DNA from: Serripes groenlandicus
Taxonomy: Eukaryota; Mollusca; Bivalvia; Cardiida; Cardiidae
Assembly: GCA_031761405.1 (NCBI GenBank)
Contig: JASEVX010000003.1
Location: forward strand, 115,933,747-115,997,746
Direction: 5' to 3'
DNA length: 64,000 nt
The notes beneath the pieces are model-generated. The model was given only the letters and a program-made list of their open reading frames with translations. It did no database searches and was not told the DNA's origin. A program made the translations under genes and the position numbers. Shown piece by piece: positions 12,501-27,500 of the stretch. Each line of letters starts with the position of its first letter. Position 1 is the first letter of the stretch.

Positions 12501-15500
12501 TGTTTATGGTGTTTTACGCCACTTTTAGCTTTAGACTTGTGATTCTCTGTATTTATATGTGTTTATGGTGTTTTACTCCACTTTTAGCTTTAGACTTGTG
12601 ATTCTCTGTATTTATATGTGTTTATGGTGTTTTACACCACTTTTAGCTTTAGACTTGTGATTCTCTGTATTTATATGTGTTTATGGTGTTTTACACCACT
12701 TTTAGCTTTAGACTTGTGATTCTCTGTATTTATATGTGTTTATGGTGTTTTACTCCACTTTTAGCTTTAGACTTGTGATTCTCTGTATTTATATGTGTTT
12801 ATGGTGTTTTACTCCACTTTTAGCTTTAGACTTGTGATTCTCTGTATTTATATGTGTTTATGGTGTTTTACGCCACTTTTAGCTTTAGACTTGTGATTCT
12901 CTGTATTTATATGTGTTTATGGTGTTTTACTCCACTTTTAGCTTTAGACTTGTGATTCTCTGTATTTATATGTGTTTATGGTGTTTTACTCCACTTTTAG
13001 CTTTAGACTTGTGATTCTCTGTATTTATATGTGTTTATGGTGTTTTACACCACTTTTAGCTTTAGACTTGTGATTCTCTGTATTTATATGTGTTTATGGT
13101 GTTTTACACCAGTTTTAGCTTTAGACTTGTGATTCTCTGTATTTATATGTGTTTATGGTGTTTTACTCCACTTTTAGCTTTAGACTTGTGATTCTCTGTA
13201 TTTATATGTGTTTATGGTGTTTTACGCCACTTTTAGCTTTAGACTTGTGATTCTCTGTATTTATATGTGTTTATGGTGTTTTACACCACTTTTAGCTTTA
13301 GACTTGTGATTCTCTGTATTTATATGTGTTTATGGTGTTTTACTCCACTTTTAGCTTTAGACTTGTGATTCTCTGTATTTATATGTGTTTATGGTGTTTT
13401 ACGCCACTTTTAGCTTTAGACTTGTGATTCTCTGTATTTATATGTGTTTATGGTGTTTTACTCCACTTTTAGCTTTAGACTTGTGATTCTCTGTATTTAT
13501 ATGTGTTTATGGTGTTTTACTCCACTTTTAGCTTTAGACTTGTGATTCTCTGTATTTATAAATTTATATGTGTTTATGGTGTTTTACGCCACTTTTAGCT
13601 TTAGACTTGTGATTCTCTGTATTTATATGTGTTTATGGTGTTTTACGCCACTTTTAGCTTTAGACTTGTGATTCTCTGTATTTATATGTGTTTATGGTGT
13701 TTTACACCACTTTTAGCTTTATACTTGTGATTCTCTGTATTTATATATGTTTATGGTGTTTTACACCACTTTTAGCTTTATACTTGTGATTCTCTGTATT
13801 TATATGTGTTTATGGTGTTTTACGCCACTTTTAGCTTTAGACTTGTGATTCTCTGTATTTATATGTGTTTATGGTGTTTTACGCCACTTTTAGCTTTAGA
13901 CTTGTGATTCTCTGTATTTATATGTGTTTATGGTGTTTTACACCACTTTTAGCTTTAGACTTGTGATTCTCTGTATTTATATGTGTTTATGGTGTTTTAC
14001 ACCACTTTTAGCTTTAGACTTGTGATTCTCTGTATTTATATGTGTTTATGGTGTTTTACGCCGCTTTTAGGTTTCTGTTTTTCGAAGAAAAGTAGTCGAG
14101 GTATTGTGATACCCTTGGATTCGTTGTCATCTGTATTAACCCTTTCCCTCATACGACAATTCTGCAGCAGACGACTTTGAACGTATTTTGTCAAAAAATA
14201 GAAAATCTCCATAATTGAATGGATAACCTATGACAAAAAGTGGAAATTGCATGTTTTGTGCAATTTCTTCTTTTGTCACTAAGGTTTCAAAAAGCCGCCT
14301 GCTGCAGAGGCGTCAGAAAGCATCTATATGAGGGAAAGGGTTAATGACATCACAAAAGTTTAACCTTACCTCATAACTCAAAAATCATTCAACATTTTCA
14401 AATGAAACTTGCATGTTACACGTATTCCTGGGAACAAAACACATGTCTTTAATAAGTCACATAAATCTGTCTATAATAATTATTCATTAATGCCCCTTTT
14501 TCAATTTTTTAAAAAATAGACAAGCGTTGATGTTTGCTTGCGGCGATCTTGTTAAAGGCTTTAGTAAGACGCATCCTGAGGGATCAAACCCAGGACCTCC
14601 CACACCTATCGGCACTCTACCACCGAGGAAGTATGTCTCTGGTAAAACCAATATTCAGACTAATTCAGATTTAATACCAATGGTTGAGTACAAATTCAAT
14701 TCATGTTCAAATGATTGAGTACAAATTCCATTTATGTTTCAAAGGTTATGTACATTCCAATTATATTCCAATGGTTGTTTACAACTGCAATTCATGTTCC
14801 AATGGTTGAGTACAAATTCAATTCATGTCCCCATGGTTAATATAAGTACAAATTCCTTTTATGTACCAAGGATTTATTACACATTCAATTAATTCATGTT
14901 CCAGTGGTAGAGTACAATTCCATTTATGTGCCAGTGGTTAAGTACAAATTCAATTCATATTCAAATGGTTGAGTACAAATTCCATTTGTGTTTCAATGGT
15001 TGAGTAAATCCGCCGTGGTCAAGTGGTTAGCGTCGGGGATTTGAAAGCGGGCGTCCCGGGTTCCATCCCCAGAAGGCAGCACAACGTGGAGTGCCCTTGG
15101 GCAAGGCACATTAGCTCACCAGAGCACAAAGTGCTCAAGGTGAGTTTTTGTTATCGCCTTTTGTCCGTTGTTTGTCGTTCGTCATACTGGCTCATGTCGG
15201 TTCAAAAACTAGGTCACAAGGCCAAATTGAAGGAAAATCTTGTTAACACTCTGGAAGCCTCCTTTTAAACATGGTCAGAATGTTTGTCTTAGTGATATCT
15301 AGGCCAAGTTCGAATATAGGTCATGTCAGTTTAAAAAAAAGGTTACTTGGCCAAATTGAAGGAAAATCTGGTTAACACTCTGGAAGCCACATTTTAAATT
15401 CAGCAGATTGAAACTTTGTCAGAAAGTTTGTCTTGATGATATCTAGGCCAAGTTCGAATATGGTCACGTCAGGTCAACAACTAGGTTACTAGGCTAAATT

Positions 15501-18500
15501 GTAGAACAATCTAGTTAACACTATAGAGATCACATTTTGGCTTGAACAGCTTGAAATTTTGTCAGAAAGTTTGTCTTGATGATATTGCCATTGGCGCTGA
15601 AAGGGTTCAGTCTCAGGTGAGTGATTCCAGCACCTCATGGCCCTCTTGTTTAATGGTTGAGAACAGATGTCATTCTTGTTCAGATGTAATTCATGTTCTT
15701 TTTTTATGTAAGAAAATCATAACTTGCTACAGATCAATTATGGAAGTTACGCCAACAAAATTTACACAAATCACACCCTTTCCCTCATATAGATGCTTTC
15801 TGACGCCTCTGCAGCAGACAGTTTTTTGAAAACATTGTGGCAAAGGAACAAATTGCTCAAACCAAACAATTTCTTATTTTACCAGAATGTTTTCAAAAGA
15901 GGTCTACTGCATAACCCTTTCCCTCATACAACAAATCTGCAGCAGACGAATTTGAACATATTTTGTCAAAAAATAGAAAATCTCTTTAATTGAATGGATA
16001 ACCTATGACTAAAAGTGGAAAACATTGTGTCAAAAGAAAAAATTGCACGTTTTGAGCAATTTCTTCTTTTGTCACTGTGTTTTCGAAAAGCCGTCTGCTG
16101 CAGAGGCGTCAGAAAGCGTCTGTATGAGGGATAAGGTTAACTCAGGTGAGCACTTGTAACAGACTCTTCGTTAAATTTTCTTGATTTGCCAAGCAATTTG
16201 ATTATTTTTGCATACTTTCCTACATCAGCTGAGCTGCTCTTAATTGTATAGAATATTAAATTCCTGTGTTTGATTAACACTTTTAACATAATTCTTGTCT
16301 CGCCATGACAAAGTTGCGAAAGCAAGAATAAGGTGTTGCTTTTCTGATAGTGGGCATGTCAGACATTTTCTCAACGTTAAATTTTTTTTTTTTTTTTTTT
16401 TTTTAGTTGGTTTTGAGAATTGGGCATAACAACATCTTCATTTTTTGTTAGATTGCTTTCAAATTTTCTTCACTCATCTAATACATAAAGTACTTCAACA
16501 TATCAATCAGGTTTAAGTGTCGTATATTTGGATTTTGATGATATATTTTGGTATTTTAAACTTTTTATTATGGACTTGTTAGATCAACTTCAAATTTTGA
16601 ACACCCATTTTTTCATTGTATTTTACTCTTGTATTGAAAGTCAAAGTGGGGTCAGTGAGACATATATTTACATGTAAAGTTTGAAGGGGGTATAGTGGAG
16701 TCACCCTGTGGTTGGTTGGTCGGTCGTTGGTCCTTTACTATTATTTTTCCGGAGCATAACTTGGAAACTGCTAGGTGGATTCTGTTAAAACCTCATACAA
16801 TGGTATAGCACAATGAGAGGCAGTGCAGTGTACAATAACTCTATTTTAGCTAATAACAGAGTTAATGCCCTTTCCTACTTTGTTCTTAACCAGAGAATAA
16901 CTTTCAGTGCCCTTTCTTACTGTTTTCTTTTCCTTTCAAACTAAATGATGGAATTTAATAAAACTTCATACAATGGTAGAGCAGAATGAGAGGAAGTGCA
17001 TTGTGCAAGAGCGATAAATCTATTTTACCTAATTACAGAGTTATTGCGCTTTGTTACTTTTTCTTGTCCGGAGAATAACTTGAAAACTGCTAAATGGAAT
17101 GTAATAAAAATTCAGACAATGGCAAAGCACAATGAGGGGTAGTGCAGTGTACAAGAACCATAACTATATTTGTTCTAATTATAGAGTTATTGCCCTTTCT
17201 TACTGTTTTCTTGTCCGGAGAATAATTTTCAAACTATTTTAAAGGATGGAATTTAAAAAAAACTTCATACTATGATAGAGCGCAATGAGAGGAAGTACAG
17301 TGTACAAGAACAATAACTCTACCTTAGCTAATTACTGAGAGTATTGCCCTTTGTTACTTTGTTCTTGCATGGAAATTATTAAAATTACATACAATGGTAG
17401 AGCACATTAAGAGGATGCGCAGTGTTCAAAAATCAAAACTCTATTTGAGTTCTTGCTCTTTCTTTTTCTTGTCCAGAGAATAATTTTAAAACTATGAGAC
17501 GGAATTTAAATAAAACTTCATACAATGGTAGAGCACACTGAGAGAAAGTGCAGTGTACAAGAACCATAACTCTATTTTAGCTAATTACAGAATCATTGCC
17601 CTTTCTAACTTTTTTCTTGTCCGGAAAATAACTTTAAGACTATAGGATGAAATGTAATAAAACTACATAGTTACAATAGTACAGCACAATGAGAGGAAGT
17701 TCAGTGTACAAGAACCATCACTCATTTTAGCTAACTACAGAGTCATTGCTCTTTGTTACTGTTTTACTTGTTTTGTTTTTGTCTGGAAAATAACTTAAAA
17801 ACTACTGGATGGAATTGAATAAAACTTCATTAAATGGTAAAGTATAATGAGACAGAGTGCAGTGTTCAAGAACCATACCTCTATTTAAGATATTTACAGG
17901 GTTATTGCCCTTTCTTATTTTGTTCTTGTCCTCAGAATATTTTAAACTTACTGAATGAAATTTCCTATCAGGGCGTATTAATCACATTCAGAGATAGCTC
18001 TAGTTTTTGAATGGAGTGATAAACATTATAACAAAATGAGAAATTGTTCATAACGGGCAATTTCAGTTTATCCCCAACTGTCCTCAAAAGTTGTTTGTTG
18101 CAGATGCGTTTAACCCTTTCCCACATATAACAAATCTGCAGCAGATGACTTTGAAAACATACCAGAATAAAATTGGAAATCCCTTTGAATAAAAGTACAA
18201 TAATTGAATAGAGTTGAAAAATGGTGACAAAAGGAGAAATTGCTTGTTTTGAGCAATTTCTTTTTTTGTTGCCACAATGTTTTTAAAAGTCGTCTGCTTC
18301 AGAGGCATCAGAAAGTGTCTGTATGAGGAAAAGTGTTAAATGCCTAGGCATGTGGAAAGGGTTAAATATATGAGGAAGTAACTAGATTTAAACCCTTTCA
18401 CACAATTACAGCAAATCTTCAGCAGACGAATTTGAAAATATAGTGGCAAAGACCTGAAAAATCTTCACAATAGAAATCATTGCGAGCAATTTCACCTTTG

Positions 18501-21500
18501 GCCACAATATGTTTTTCAAGAGTCGTCTGCTGCTATTGCGTCAAAATGTGCAGGTGGGAAAGGGTTAATTAAACATCAGAGGGAGATTATGTGGGGCGAG
18601 GATAATCTGGACTGATTAAATTATCTATGACTAACTTTTAACCCCCTTTTCCACATACAACAATTCTGCAGCAGACAATTTTGAAAACGTCATTAAATGA
18701 ATGTACAACTATTGAATAGAATTGGAAACATTGTGGCAAAGGAGAAATTGCTCATTATATGCCACATTTTTTCAAAAGTCATCTGCTGCAGAGGTGCCAG
18801 AAGGCATCGACCTCTATGTGGGAAAGGTTTAAATATCAGAGGGTTTTCCATCGTACAGACACATATTGAAGTCTCTCCAGCAATTACTTCTTCTGCCACA
18901 ATATTTTCAACCTCATTCAATAACTATTCTTCCATTTATAGAGATTTTTCATAGTTTTGCCAAAATACATGTATATTCAAAGTCGTTTGCTTCAAACTTG
19001 TTGTATGTGGGAAATGGTTAAACAGCATCTCTTTTTAAGCGACTTGGTTCCTATTGCCGCCAAACTTAACAATAATGTTACTTTGATAAGAAAGGGAGGG
19101 GGGATGGACAATGACAAAACTTGTTTGGAGTTCCTTCATAATTCATACAAGGGATCATTGTCAATAGAGTTTTGACAAGTTGGTGTCATACTGACGTTTG
19201 TCAAAAGTCAAAGCTACTGTCACAGTTTCTATAAAAAAAAGAAGCTTACCATGTGTACGAAAATACGAAAAAAATATGTGATAGCTCTTCAATTGTGGGC
19301 AGAATTTCTTCATACTTCAGACAGAGATATAATGCAGATGATTTTGCTTTACGCCAACCTAGGTCAATTATAAAGATCACTGTTATTATCAAAAGCCAAC
19401 TATGTGTACAAAACCACTATGATCACTCTAGTACTTTTATTTTTATGTAGATTTTCTTGATGATTTATACAGCAGCCAATGGAGAAGTTTATGTATCACT
19501 GACATTAGTCAAAGGTCAATGGAGAAGTTCATGAATCACTGACATTAGTCAAAGGTCAATGGAGAAGTTCATGAATCACTGACATTAGTCAAAGTTCAAT
19601 GGAGAAGTTCATGAATCACTGACATTAGTCAAAGGTCAATGGAGAAGTTCATGAATCACTGACATTAGTCAAAGGTCAATGGAGAAGTTCATGAATCACT
19701 GACATTAGTCAAAGGTCAATGGAGAAGTTCATGAATCACTGACATTAGTCAAAGGTCAATGGAGAAGTTCATGTATCACTGACATTAGTCAAAGGTCAAT
19801 GGAGAAGTTCATGAATCACTGACATTAGTCAAAGGTCAATGGAGAAGTTCATGTATCACTGATATTAGTCAAAGGTCAATGGACAAGTTCATGTATCATT
19901 GACATTAGTCAAAGGTCAATGGACAAGTTCATGTATCACTGACATTAGTCAAAGGTCAATGGAGAAGTTCATGTATCACTGACATTAGTCAAAGGTCAAT
20001 GGAGAAGTTCATGAATCACTGACATTTAAGTCAAAGGTCAATGGAGAAGTTCATGTATCATTGACATTAGTCAAAGGTCAATGGAGAAGTTCATGTATCA
20101 CTGACATTAGTCAAAGGTCAATGGACAAGTTCATGTATCACTGACATTAGTCAAAGGTCAATGGACAAGTTCATGTATCACTGACATTAGTCAAAGGTCA
20201 ATGGAGAAGTTCATGTATCACTGACATTTAAGTCAAAGGTCAATGGAGAAGTTCATGTATCATTGACATTAGTCAAAGGTCAATGGAGAAGTTCATGTAT
20301 CACTGACATTAGTCAAAGGTCAATGGACAAGTTCATGTATCACTGACATTAGTCAAAGGTCAATGGACAAGTTCATGTATCACTGACATTAGTCAAAGGT
20401 CAATGGAGAAGTTCATGTATCATTGACATTAGTCAAAGGTCAAGGACACAGTTACTAAAAATAATTTAACCTATAAGTTCATAAATGTCTCGGGGATGGG
20501 GCATTCAGGTATTTCAGACATTTCCTAGTTCTTGATATATTTAACATTTGAAGTTCTGAGGTCATTAGATGATTTCTTCAAATTTTGATGGAAGACAGCC
20601 ATTTAGTTAGCCACCATTTTTAATTTGCCATTCATTTGACCTTTGTTCTGTTTTTTAAATATTTTCAGAAGAGTCTTAACCCTTGGCCACATACAACAAA
20701 TCTGAAGCAGACATACAAACTTAAAAAATATCTAGGCAAATACATGAAAAAGTGTCCATGATCTCGATCTTTAATTATTAAAAGGAGTTGAAAACATTGT
20801 GGCAAAAAGGAGAGTTATTCCAAAATGAAAGATTACATTTTCGAAAATTTGGAGGTCATATTAACATACTGATTTAAACATTCTGGGAAGGGAGTAAGAG
20901 TGATTTTTTTTTCCTACACTTATTCCAAGGTCCTTCTGCTAGAAAGGTGTTTGAAGTTGGCTATTATAAGTTTATTAACTGGGAAGGGGTCCATCTTCTT
21001 AAATAGATATATATCATCTTTCTTGTTTGGAACATTTCTCAGATCATTAAAGTAACATATACTATCAAGTATTCAATATCACAGATTTAAATTGAAAAGT
21101 CAGCTTTTTAACCCTTTTCCACTTGCAGACACATTTTGGCACATCTGCGGCAAAAGACTTTTGAAAACATTGTGAATAAAGGAAAACTTGAGTAATTTCA
21201 CCATTTGCCACAATGTTTTCAACAATTAAGAATTCATTTAAAGAGATTTTCAACGTTTTTGCCAAAACGTTTTCAATGTAGTCTGCTGAATATTTGTTTG
21301 ATGTGGGAAAGGGTTCAGGGAATAAAATCTTCATTTTATGTCTCACTATTTGTCTTCAATATGCTTTACATGCTGAAAACTGCATTTATAGACTTAAAAG
21401 GGATTGGTGTTACACCCTTTTAGCTCACCTGAGCTATTGTGATCACCTTTTGTCCATTGTCAGTGCTTCATGCATCTTCAAAAATTGCCTTGTTAACCCT

Positions 21501-24500
21501 TTCCCTCATACAACATTTCTGCAGCAGACGACTTTGAACATATTCTGTCAACAAATAGGTCATCCTTTCAATTATAGAGATTTTCTATGACTAAAAGTGG
21601 AAAACATTGTGGCAAAAGGAGAAATTGCTTGTTTTGAGCAATTTCTTCTTTTGTCACTATGTTTTCAAAAAGCCGTTAACACTCTACAAGCAATGTTTTG
21701 CAGCCAATCATCATGTATGTAAGTTTACTAGAACATACATCTCCATCAAATATTGACCAAGTTCGAAACTGGGTCATATGAGGTAAAAATCTAGGTCACA
21801 AGGTCAAATTGAACAAAATTCTTGTTATTAATTTGCGCATGTTGAACCTTTGTTATGGGTCTTGTTGGGTCTAAAACTAAATTTGAGAAAAATATTGTGA
21901 ACACAATTAATAAATACCACATTTTTAGATCCCCATCAGGCATCGTCCATCCGTCCGCTAGACCACTGTTTTTTTGCTTTATTCAACATTTGAAAATTCT
22001 TGTTAACACTCTGGAAGCCACATTATTAATTTGAGCATGTTGAAACTTTGTCATTGGTCATGTTGGTTAAGAATGAATGAAGGTATATTGTTTTATGGCG
22101 CATCGACAGGTAGGTCATTTAGCGCGCAATTAAATTTAATTATTCATGATCCCTGGGTAAACAAACCAGTACTAGGCTAGATAATGTGCCTTGCCCAAGG
22201 GCACTCCACCATGACCGTAGTGCCGCGACTGGGGATCGAACCCGGGACACCCGGTTTCGAAATCCCCGACGCTAACCACTCGACCACAGCGGATTCCCAT
22301 ATGTTGGGTAAGAAACTAAATTTGAGAAAAGTATTGAGAAACACAATAAATACCACATTTTTAGATCCCCATCATCCATCCGTCCGTTAGACCACTGTTT
22401 TTTAGCTTTATACAACATCTCCTAAACACTCGACCAATTTCTATCTAACTTCAATGGAAATTTCATTTAGAGAGACCTCTTTCAAAATTGTTCAAAGATA
22501 TAAATTCTATGGAGAACTTGGGTTACTGTGGAATCAGAAAGAGGGGTAAAGGGCCAATCTTTGAAATTCTTCTACTCTGAATCTGGAATCTGCCATGGTC
22601 GAGTGGTTACGTAGCATCGGGGATTTACAGTATATGTGAACTGTTGCTGTCATAAAACTGAAATAATGTTGAAAACAGCGTAAAACCCCAATAAAAGAAA
22701 TCCTCTGAATCAGCTTGTCCCATTCCAATATAATTTGGTAAGAATATTCCTTGGGTGACCCTCTACAAAAATCATTCAAAGTCTAGATACTGATTCGTTG
22801 AAAAACATGGCAGGCAGGTGGCATCAGAAAAGGGGTAAAATGACAAAATAACATTATTATGGGAAAGGGTTTATTTGATGAGTAAACGTAACTGTGCGCA
22901 GAAACAATTCTCAAGACAATTATTGATCCCTTTCCATGATACAGATTCCTTTTAACGCATCTTTAGCAGGCAGTAATTATTATACGACCGTTTCTAAAAA
23001 ACAGTATATATTATGGTATGATCATGTCCCTCCGTCCTTCCCTCTGTCCGTCCGTTTGGGTTTTCCGCGCTTTTGAGCTATTGAGCTGAAATTTTGTATA
23101 AGGCTTTGTAGTGATGTGTCACAGATCAAGTTCATATTTCCTGGGATTTCATCAATTTTTGAATGAGTTATGCCCCTTTTTGGACTTAGAATATTTGTTT
23201 TCCGCACTTTTTTTTTGAAATTATGTATATGGCTTTGTAATCAAGTGTCACGGATCAAGTTCACATTTCCTCGAATTTCGTCAATTTTTGAATTAGTTAT
23301 GCCCCTTTTTGGACTTAGAATATTTGTCAATTTCTGCATGAGTTACAAAGAAGTTCCTGACGGGCGTATTATGTACCGTTTGCGGTACTCTTGTTAACAT
23401 GTTGAATGGACAGGTTAATTTTTTTAAAAACGACAGCAAAAAAAACTTCATCCGAACTCATAAGATATGGAGATACAAATCGGTGCCATCTGCAGCAGAT
23501 GATTTTGAAAAAAGTTGTGACAAAAGTTGAAATTGCTTATACTGAGGTTTTTGTTCTTGTCAAAATATGGAATATCTCTATAATTGAATGGATAACCTAT
23601 GACTAAAAGTGGAAAACTGTGAGTAGCAAAAGGAGAAATTGCTCGTTTTGAGCAATTTCTTCTTTTGTCACTATGTTTTCAAAAAGCCGTCTGCTGCAGA
23701 GGCGTCAGAAAGCGTCTATATGAGGGAAAGGGTTAAACAGATTTTCCATATTTTTGCCCAGATATTTTGAAAGTCGTCTGCTGCAGGCTAGTTGTATGTG
23801 GGAAAGGGTTAAATGGATATAAGGCAGAGATGAGACACTGCTTGAACTTAAAATAACCGATGTACTGTGGTGGTGTTGACCAACTTTCTTTTATATTATA
23901 TTGCTAATGGAAATTTACCACAAATTTGATGTGATGTCATCTTGTATTTGTTGAACAATGACTTGATATGGCATGATTTACATCTTCACGTATTTCTATT
24001 ATCCCTTTCTAACATTTAATAAATCTGCAGCAGACAACTTTGAATAGAAATATGCTAAATAAGAGTAAAGTAAGTGTATATATTTGAAAATATTGTGACA
24101 AAAAGAGAAATTGTTCATTTATAAGCAGTTTCTGACCTTTTCAACATTGCTTTCAAAATGCTTCTGTTGCAGAGGAGTCAGGACTTGTGTCTGTATCTGG
24201 GAAAGGGTCATAGATTGACATTGCACATTTATCATTGTGTTTATTCTTTTTTTGTTTGTTTATCATTATGTTGATTTTATCGGAAAACGCAACAAGAGTA
24301 AACCAGCATCCACACTATAAGATATGTAGATACAAATCGGCGCCATCTGCAGCAGATGATTTTGAAAAAAATTGTGACAAAAGTTGAAATTTCTTATACT
24401 CAGAGGTTTTAGTTCTTGTCCAAATATTCCAATACTAAACAATAAACAGGGCATTCCTTAAACCTTTCCCTCATACGACAATTCTGCAGCAGACGACTAA

Positions 24501-27500
24501 AACATATTTTGTCAAAATATGGAATATCTCTATAATTGAATGGATAACCAACCTATCACTAAAAGTGGAAAACATTGTTGCAAAAGGAGAAATTGCTCGT
24601 TTTGAGCAATTTCTTCTTTTGTCACTATGTTTTCAAAAAGCCATCTGCTGCACTCAGAGGCCTCAGAAAGCGTCTATATATTTTAAGTTGTCTGAAGTAG
24701 CCATAGAAGATTGGTCAGCCACTTCAAAAATGGAACTTTGAATTCTTGCCGCCTTTTCTCAAATGCAGACACATTAGATGCTTCGGAAAACAGTAGGTCA
24801 AAAACAGGAATCACTCATAATGAGAAACTTACTATAAGTAGGAAAGAACTGCTAAGCCTATTTTAATCACAGCCCTTAAGTCACAGAGTAAATAGAAAAA
24901 ATCTTTATTATTTGTATGAAAGAAGCCATACTTGTGTTCAAAGTGTGGAGCCTATTTTTATCACAGACCTATAGTCTTAAAGACAGAGTAAATAGAAAAA
25001 ATCTTAACTCTTTGTATCAAAGAAGCCATACTTGTGTTCAAAGTGTGGAGCCTATTTAATCACAGCCCTTAGATCTTAACAAAGAGTAAATAGAGAAAAA
25101 CTTAACTATTTGTATGAAAGAAGCCATACTTGTGTTCAAAGTGTGGAGCCTATTTTAATCACAGCCCTTAGATCTTAACAAAGAGTAAATAGAGAAAAAT
25201 ATGTACTCTTAGATTGTATGAAAGAAGCCATATCTGTTTTCAATTTGTGAAGCCTATTTTGATCACAGCCCTAAATCTTTACAAAGAGTAAAAAGAGTAA
25301 ACAGAAAAAATCTTTACTATTTGTATGAAAGAAGCCATGATACTTTAATTGTGTTCAAAGTGTGGAGCCTATAAAATTAATCACAGCCCTAATTCTTATA
25401 CACAGAGAAAATAGAGAAAACAAATTTTGATGGGAAGAAGCCATATCTATGTTCAATGTGTGGAGCCTCCCCTGCGAAATTTTCTAGAACTGTTCAAGAA
25501 ATATCCATGAACTGTTCTTGAATTATAGTTCAAGAACAGTTCCAAATCAGTTCAAGAACAATTCAGGAACCATTCTCGAAACATTAAATGGCCGAAAGTT
25601 CAAGAACCAGTAAGTTCAAGAACAGTTCTAGAACTATTGAACATAAGAACTGCGTTCTTAAACTGTTGTTATTATTATCAAGACCCAGTAAGTTCAAGAA
25701 CAGTTCTTGAACTTAAATATAACTAAAATATAAGAACAGTTGTTGACCACTTGTTCTAGAACTTTGGTGGGATGTACCTAGATCAATCCAAGAAATATTC
25801 AAATAAAAGTAAACTCACAAAAACTACAATCAGATGTTTGCATTTATTACATGTCTAAGATAGATGTTGTAATGGGTTATCCGAGACATTGTAGTAAATT
25901 ACAAAATTAACTGAAAATACCAGGGCCTGGAACTGCCTAGGCCTAAAAGTGTTCCAGAAAATAATCATGTTACAAGAGTTATCACCAAAAATGATGAATT
26001 TCACTTTAAATCACTGAATAAACATTCATTAACATTTAGTTTTACCTGTCAAGTGTTTGCAAGCCAAGTTGAATACATTGTAATGATGTGCTTGTAAATC
26101 TTCATTTTATGTTTTTTCTATCTGCTTTTATCATTAGAATGAGAAGAAAAGTTATTTACAAATCACTATGTACATAATATTTGATGACAATCCATTATAA
26201 CCAAGTGTTTTGTGAAAACATTGCCTGAATTTTAACATGTCACATTGTCATCCATTTTGAAAATTTAAAATCTCAACTTCCTGTTGTTGTTGTTACAATT
26301 ATTAAAAAAAAAAGGTTCTAGAAGTGTTCTATAAGTGCCTTAATAAATGTTGTAGTGATATATTTTTTAAACTTGGCAATTTATCAAACATTTGTTTAGA
26401 GTACAAATAAAACCATTAATATTTAAAACAAGAAATATCTTTAAAAAATATAAATGGCGATCAATATGAGAAAACACTAAGAAATGGAACAATCGCATAT
26501 TATTAGATCTTAATTTATCTTACTTATTAGAATGACAGAAAACAATAACGTAAAAATGTAATATTTGGTTTATAAATGTTTTAGTTCATAAATATACTTT
26601 GGTTTTGATATGAATGAGAGAGAGAAAAAAAGCTTGCCTCTGCCGGGAAGCGAACCACAGACCTTTCACTTGACAATCCAAGTCAACATCCATTACACTA
26701 GCGCGACATGACGTTACTTTGTTCAAGGCCGAGAATTCATTACATGACTGGAGATTACGCGAGGCTCCCAAGAAGTGTATTATGTAACACAGTATAAGTT
26801 TCAATTGATGATAAATAACTGAAAACTTAATTAATATTTTGCTCTTAAATAATATATTTCATACGTTTTCACTGATTTGTTCACTGAAATTTATTTCTTA
26901 AGGAAAACAATAAAAGATTAGTATGCAGAACATTTCATTTTAAAACTTCACCTTATTAGTGCCTCTCGTGGGATCGCCAACTTAACTATAAACCAATCAA
27001 AACGTTTCATTTCCTTTATTTCTTTGACATTAATCATTAAATACAGCATTTGATTGGTCTACAATCTAGATCATTTGTTTAACATCTAGGTCAAAACCAA
27101 CGTAAATCAGCTATTGCTGATTTTTTTTTTACAAAGTTCTTGCAGTGTAACAGCAGATACAGAACACATTAAGAATATTAAATGTCTTTCTGACATCTCT
27201 TTATTCTTTGAAATGCTCTGGAACATATTAAGAACAATCACATTCTAGAACTGTTCTGGAACATATTTGTTACAAAAATGTTCTGGAACTGTTTTTAAAA
27301 TATTCTAGGAACTGTTCATGGACTTATTTGGAACATTTTTTTTTCCTGGAACTTTTCTTAAAATGTTCTTAGAACTGCTCTAGAGCTTATTAAGAACAAA
27401 CAAAATTCTTGAACTGTTCTTAAAATGTTCTAAGAACTGTTCAAGAACACAAGTTCTAGAACTATGGCTTGATTTATTTCAGGAACTGTTCAAGAACAGT

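Larger units (their letters stand above)
21422..22500. mobile_element. HINE-like AGCTCACC element, interrupted
   Basis: Starts AGCTCACCTGAGCTATTGTG. Body phrases CTTGTTAACACTCTACAAGC and CTAGGTCACAAGGTCAAATT occur. It is interrupted by a MITE (21497-21675) and by a full-length SINE with target duplications (22074-22300). The 3' hairpin end is not clear; the stated end is approximate. Confidence 0.5.

Noticed and set aside
14527..15268. 63- and 81-codon ORFs
   Set aside because: They read through a minisatellite edge, a SINE head and a HINE-like start, with no protein similarity I can recognise.
6461..20443. Regular repeats that might suggest CRISPR arrays
   Set aside because: The 50-, 59- and 40-bp arrays are head-to-tail units without unique spacers, in a eukaryotic gene context.
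22184..22300. tRNA gene candidates (also 15008, 26636, 29206, 43818 and 50050)
   Set aside because: A/B-box-like motifs are followed by SINE bodies, truncations or target duplications, and acceptor stems do not pair.
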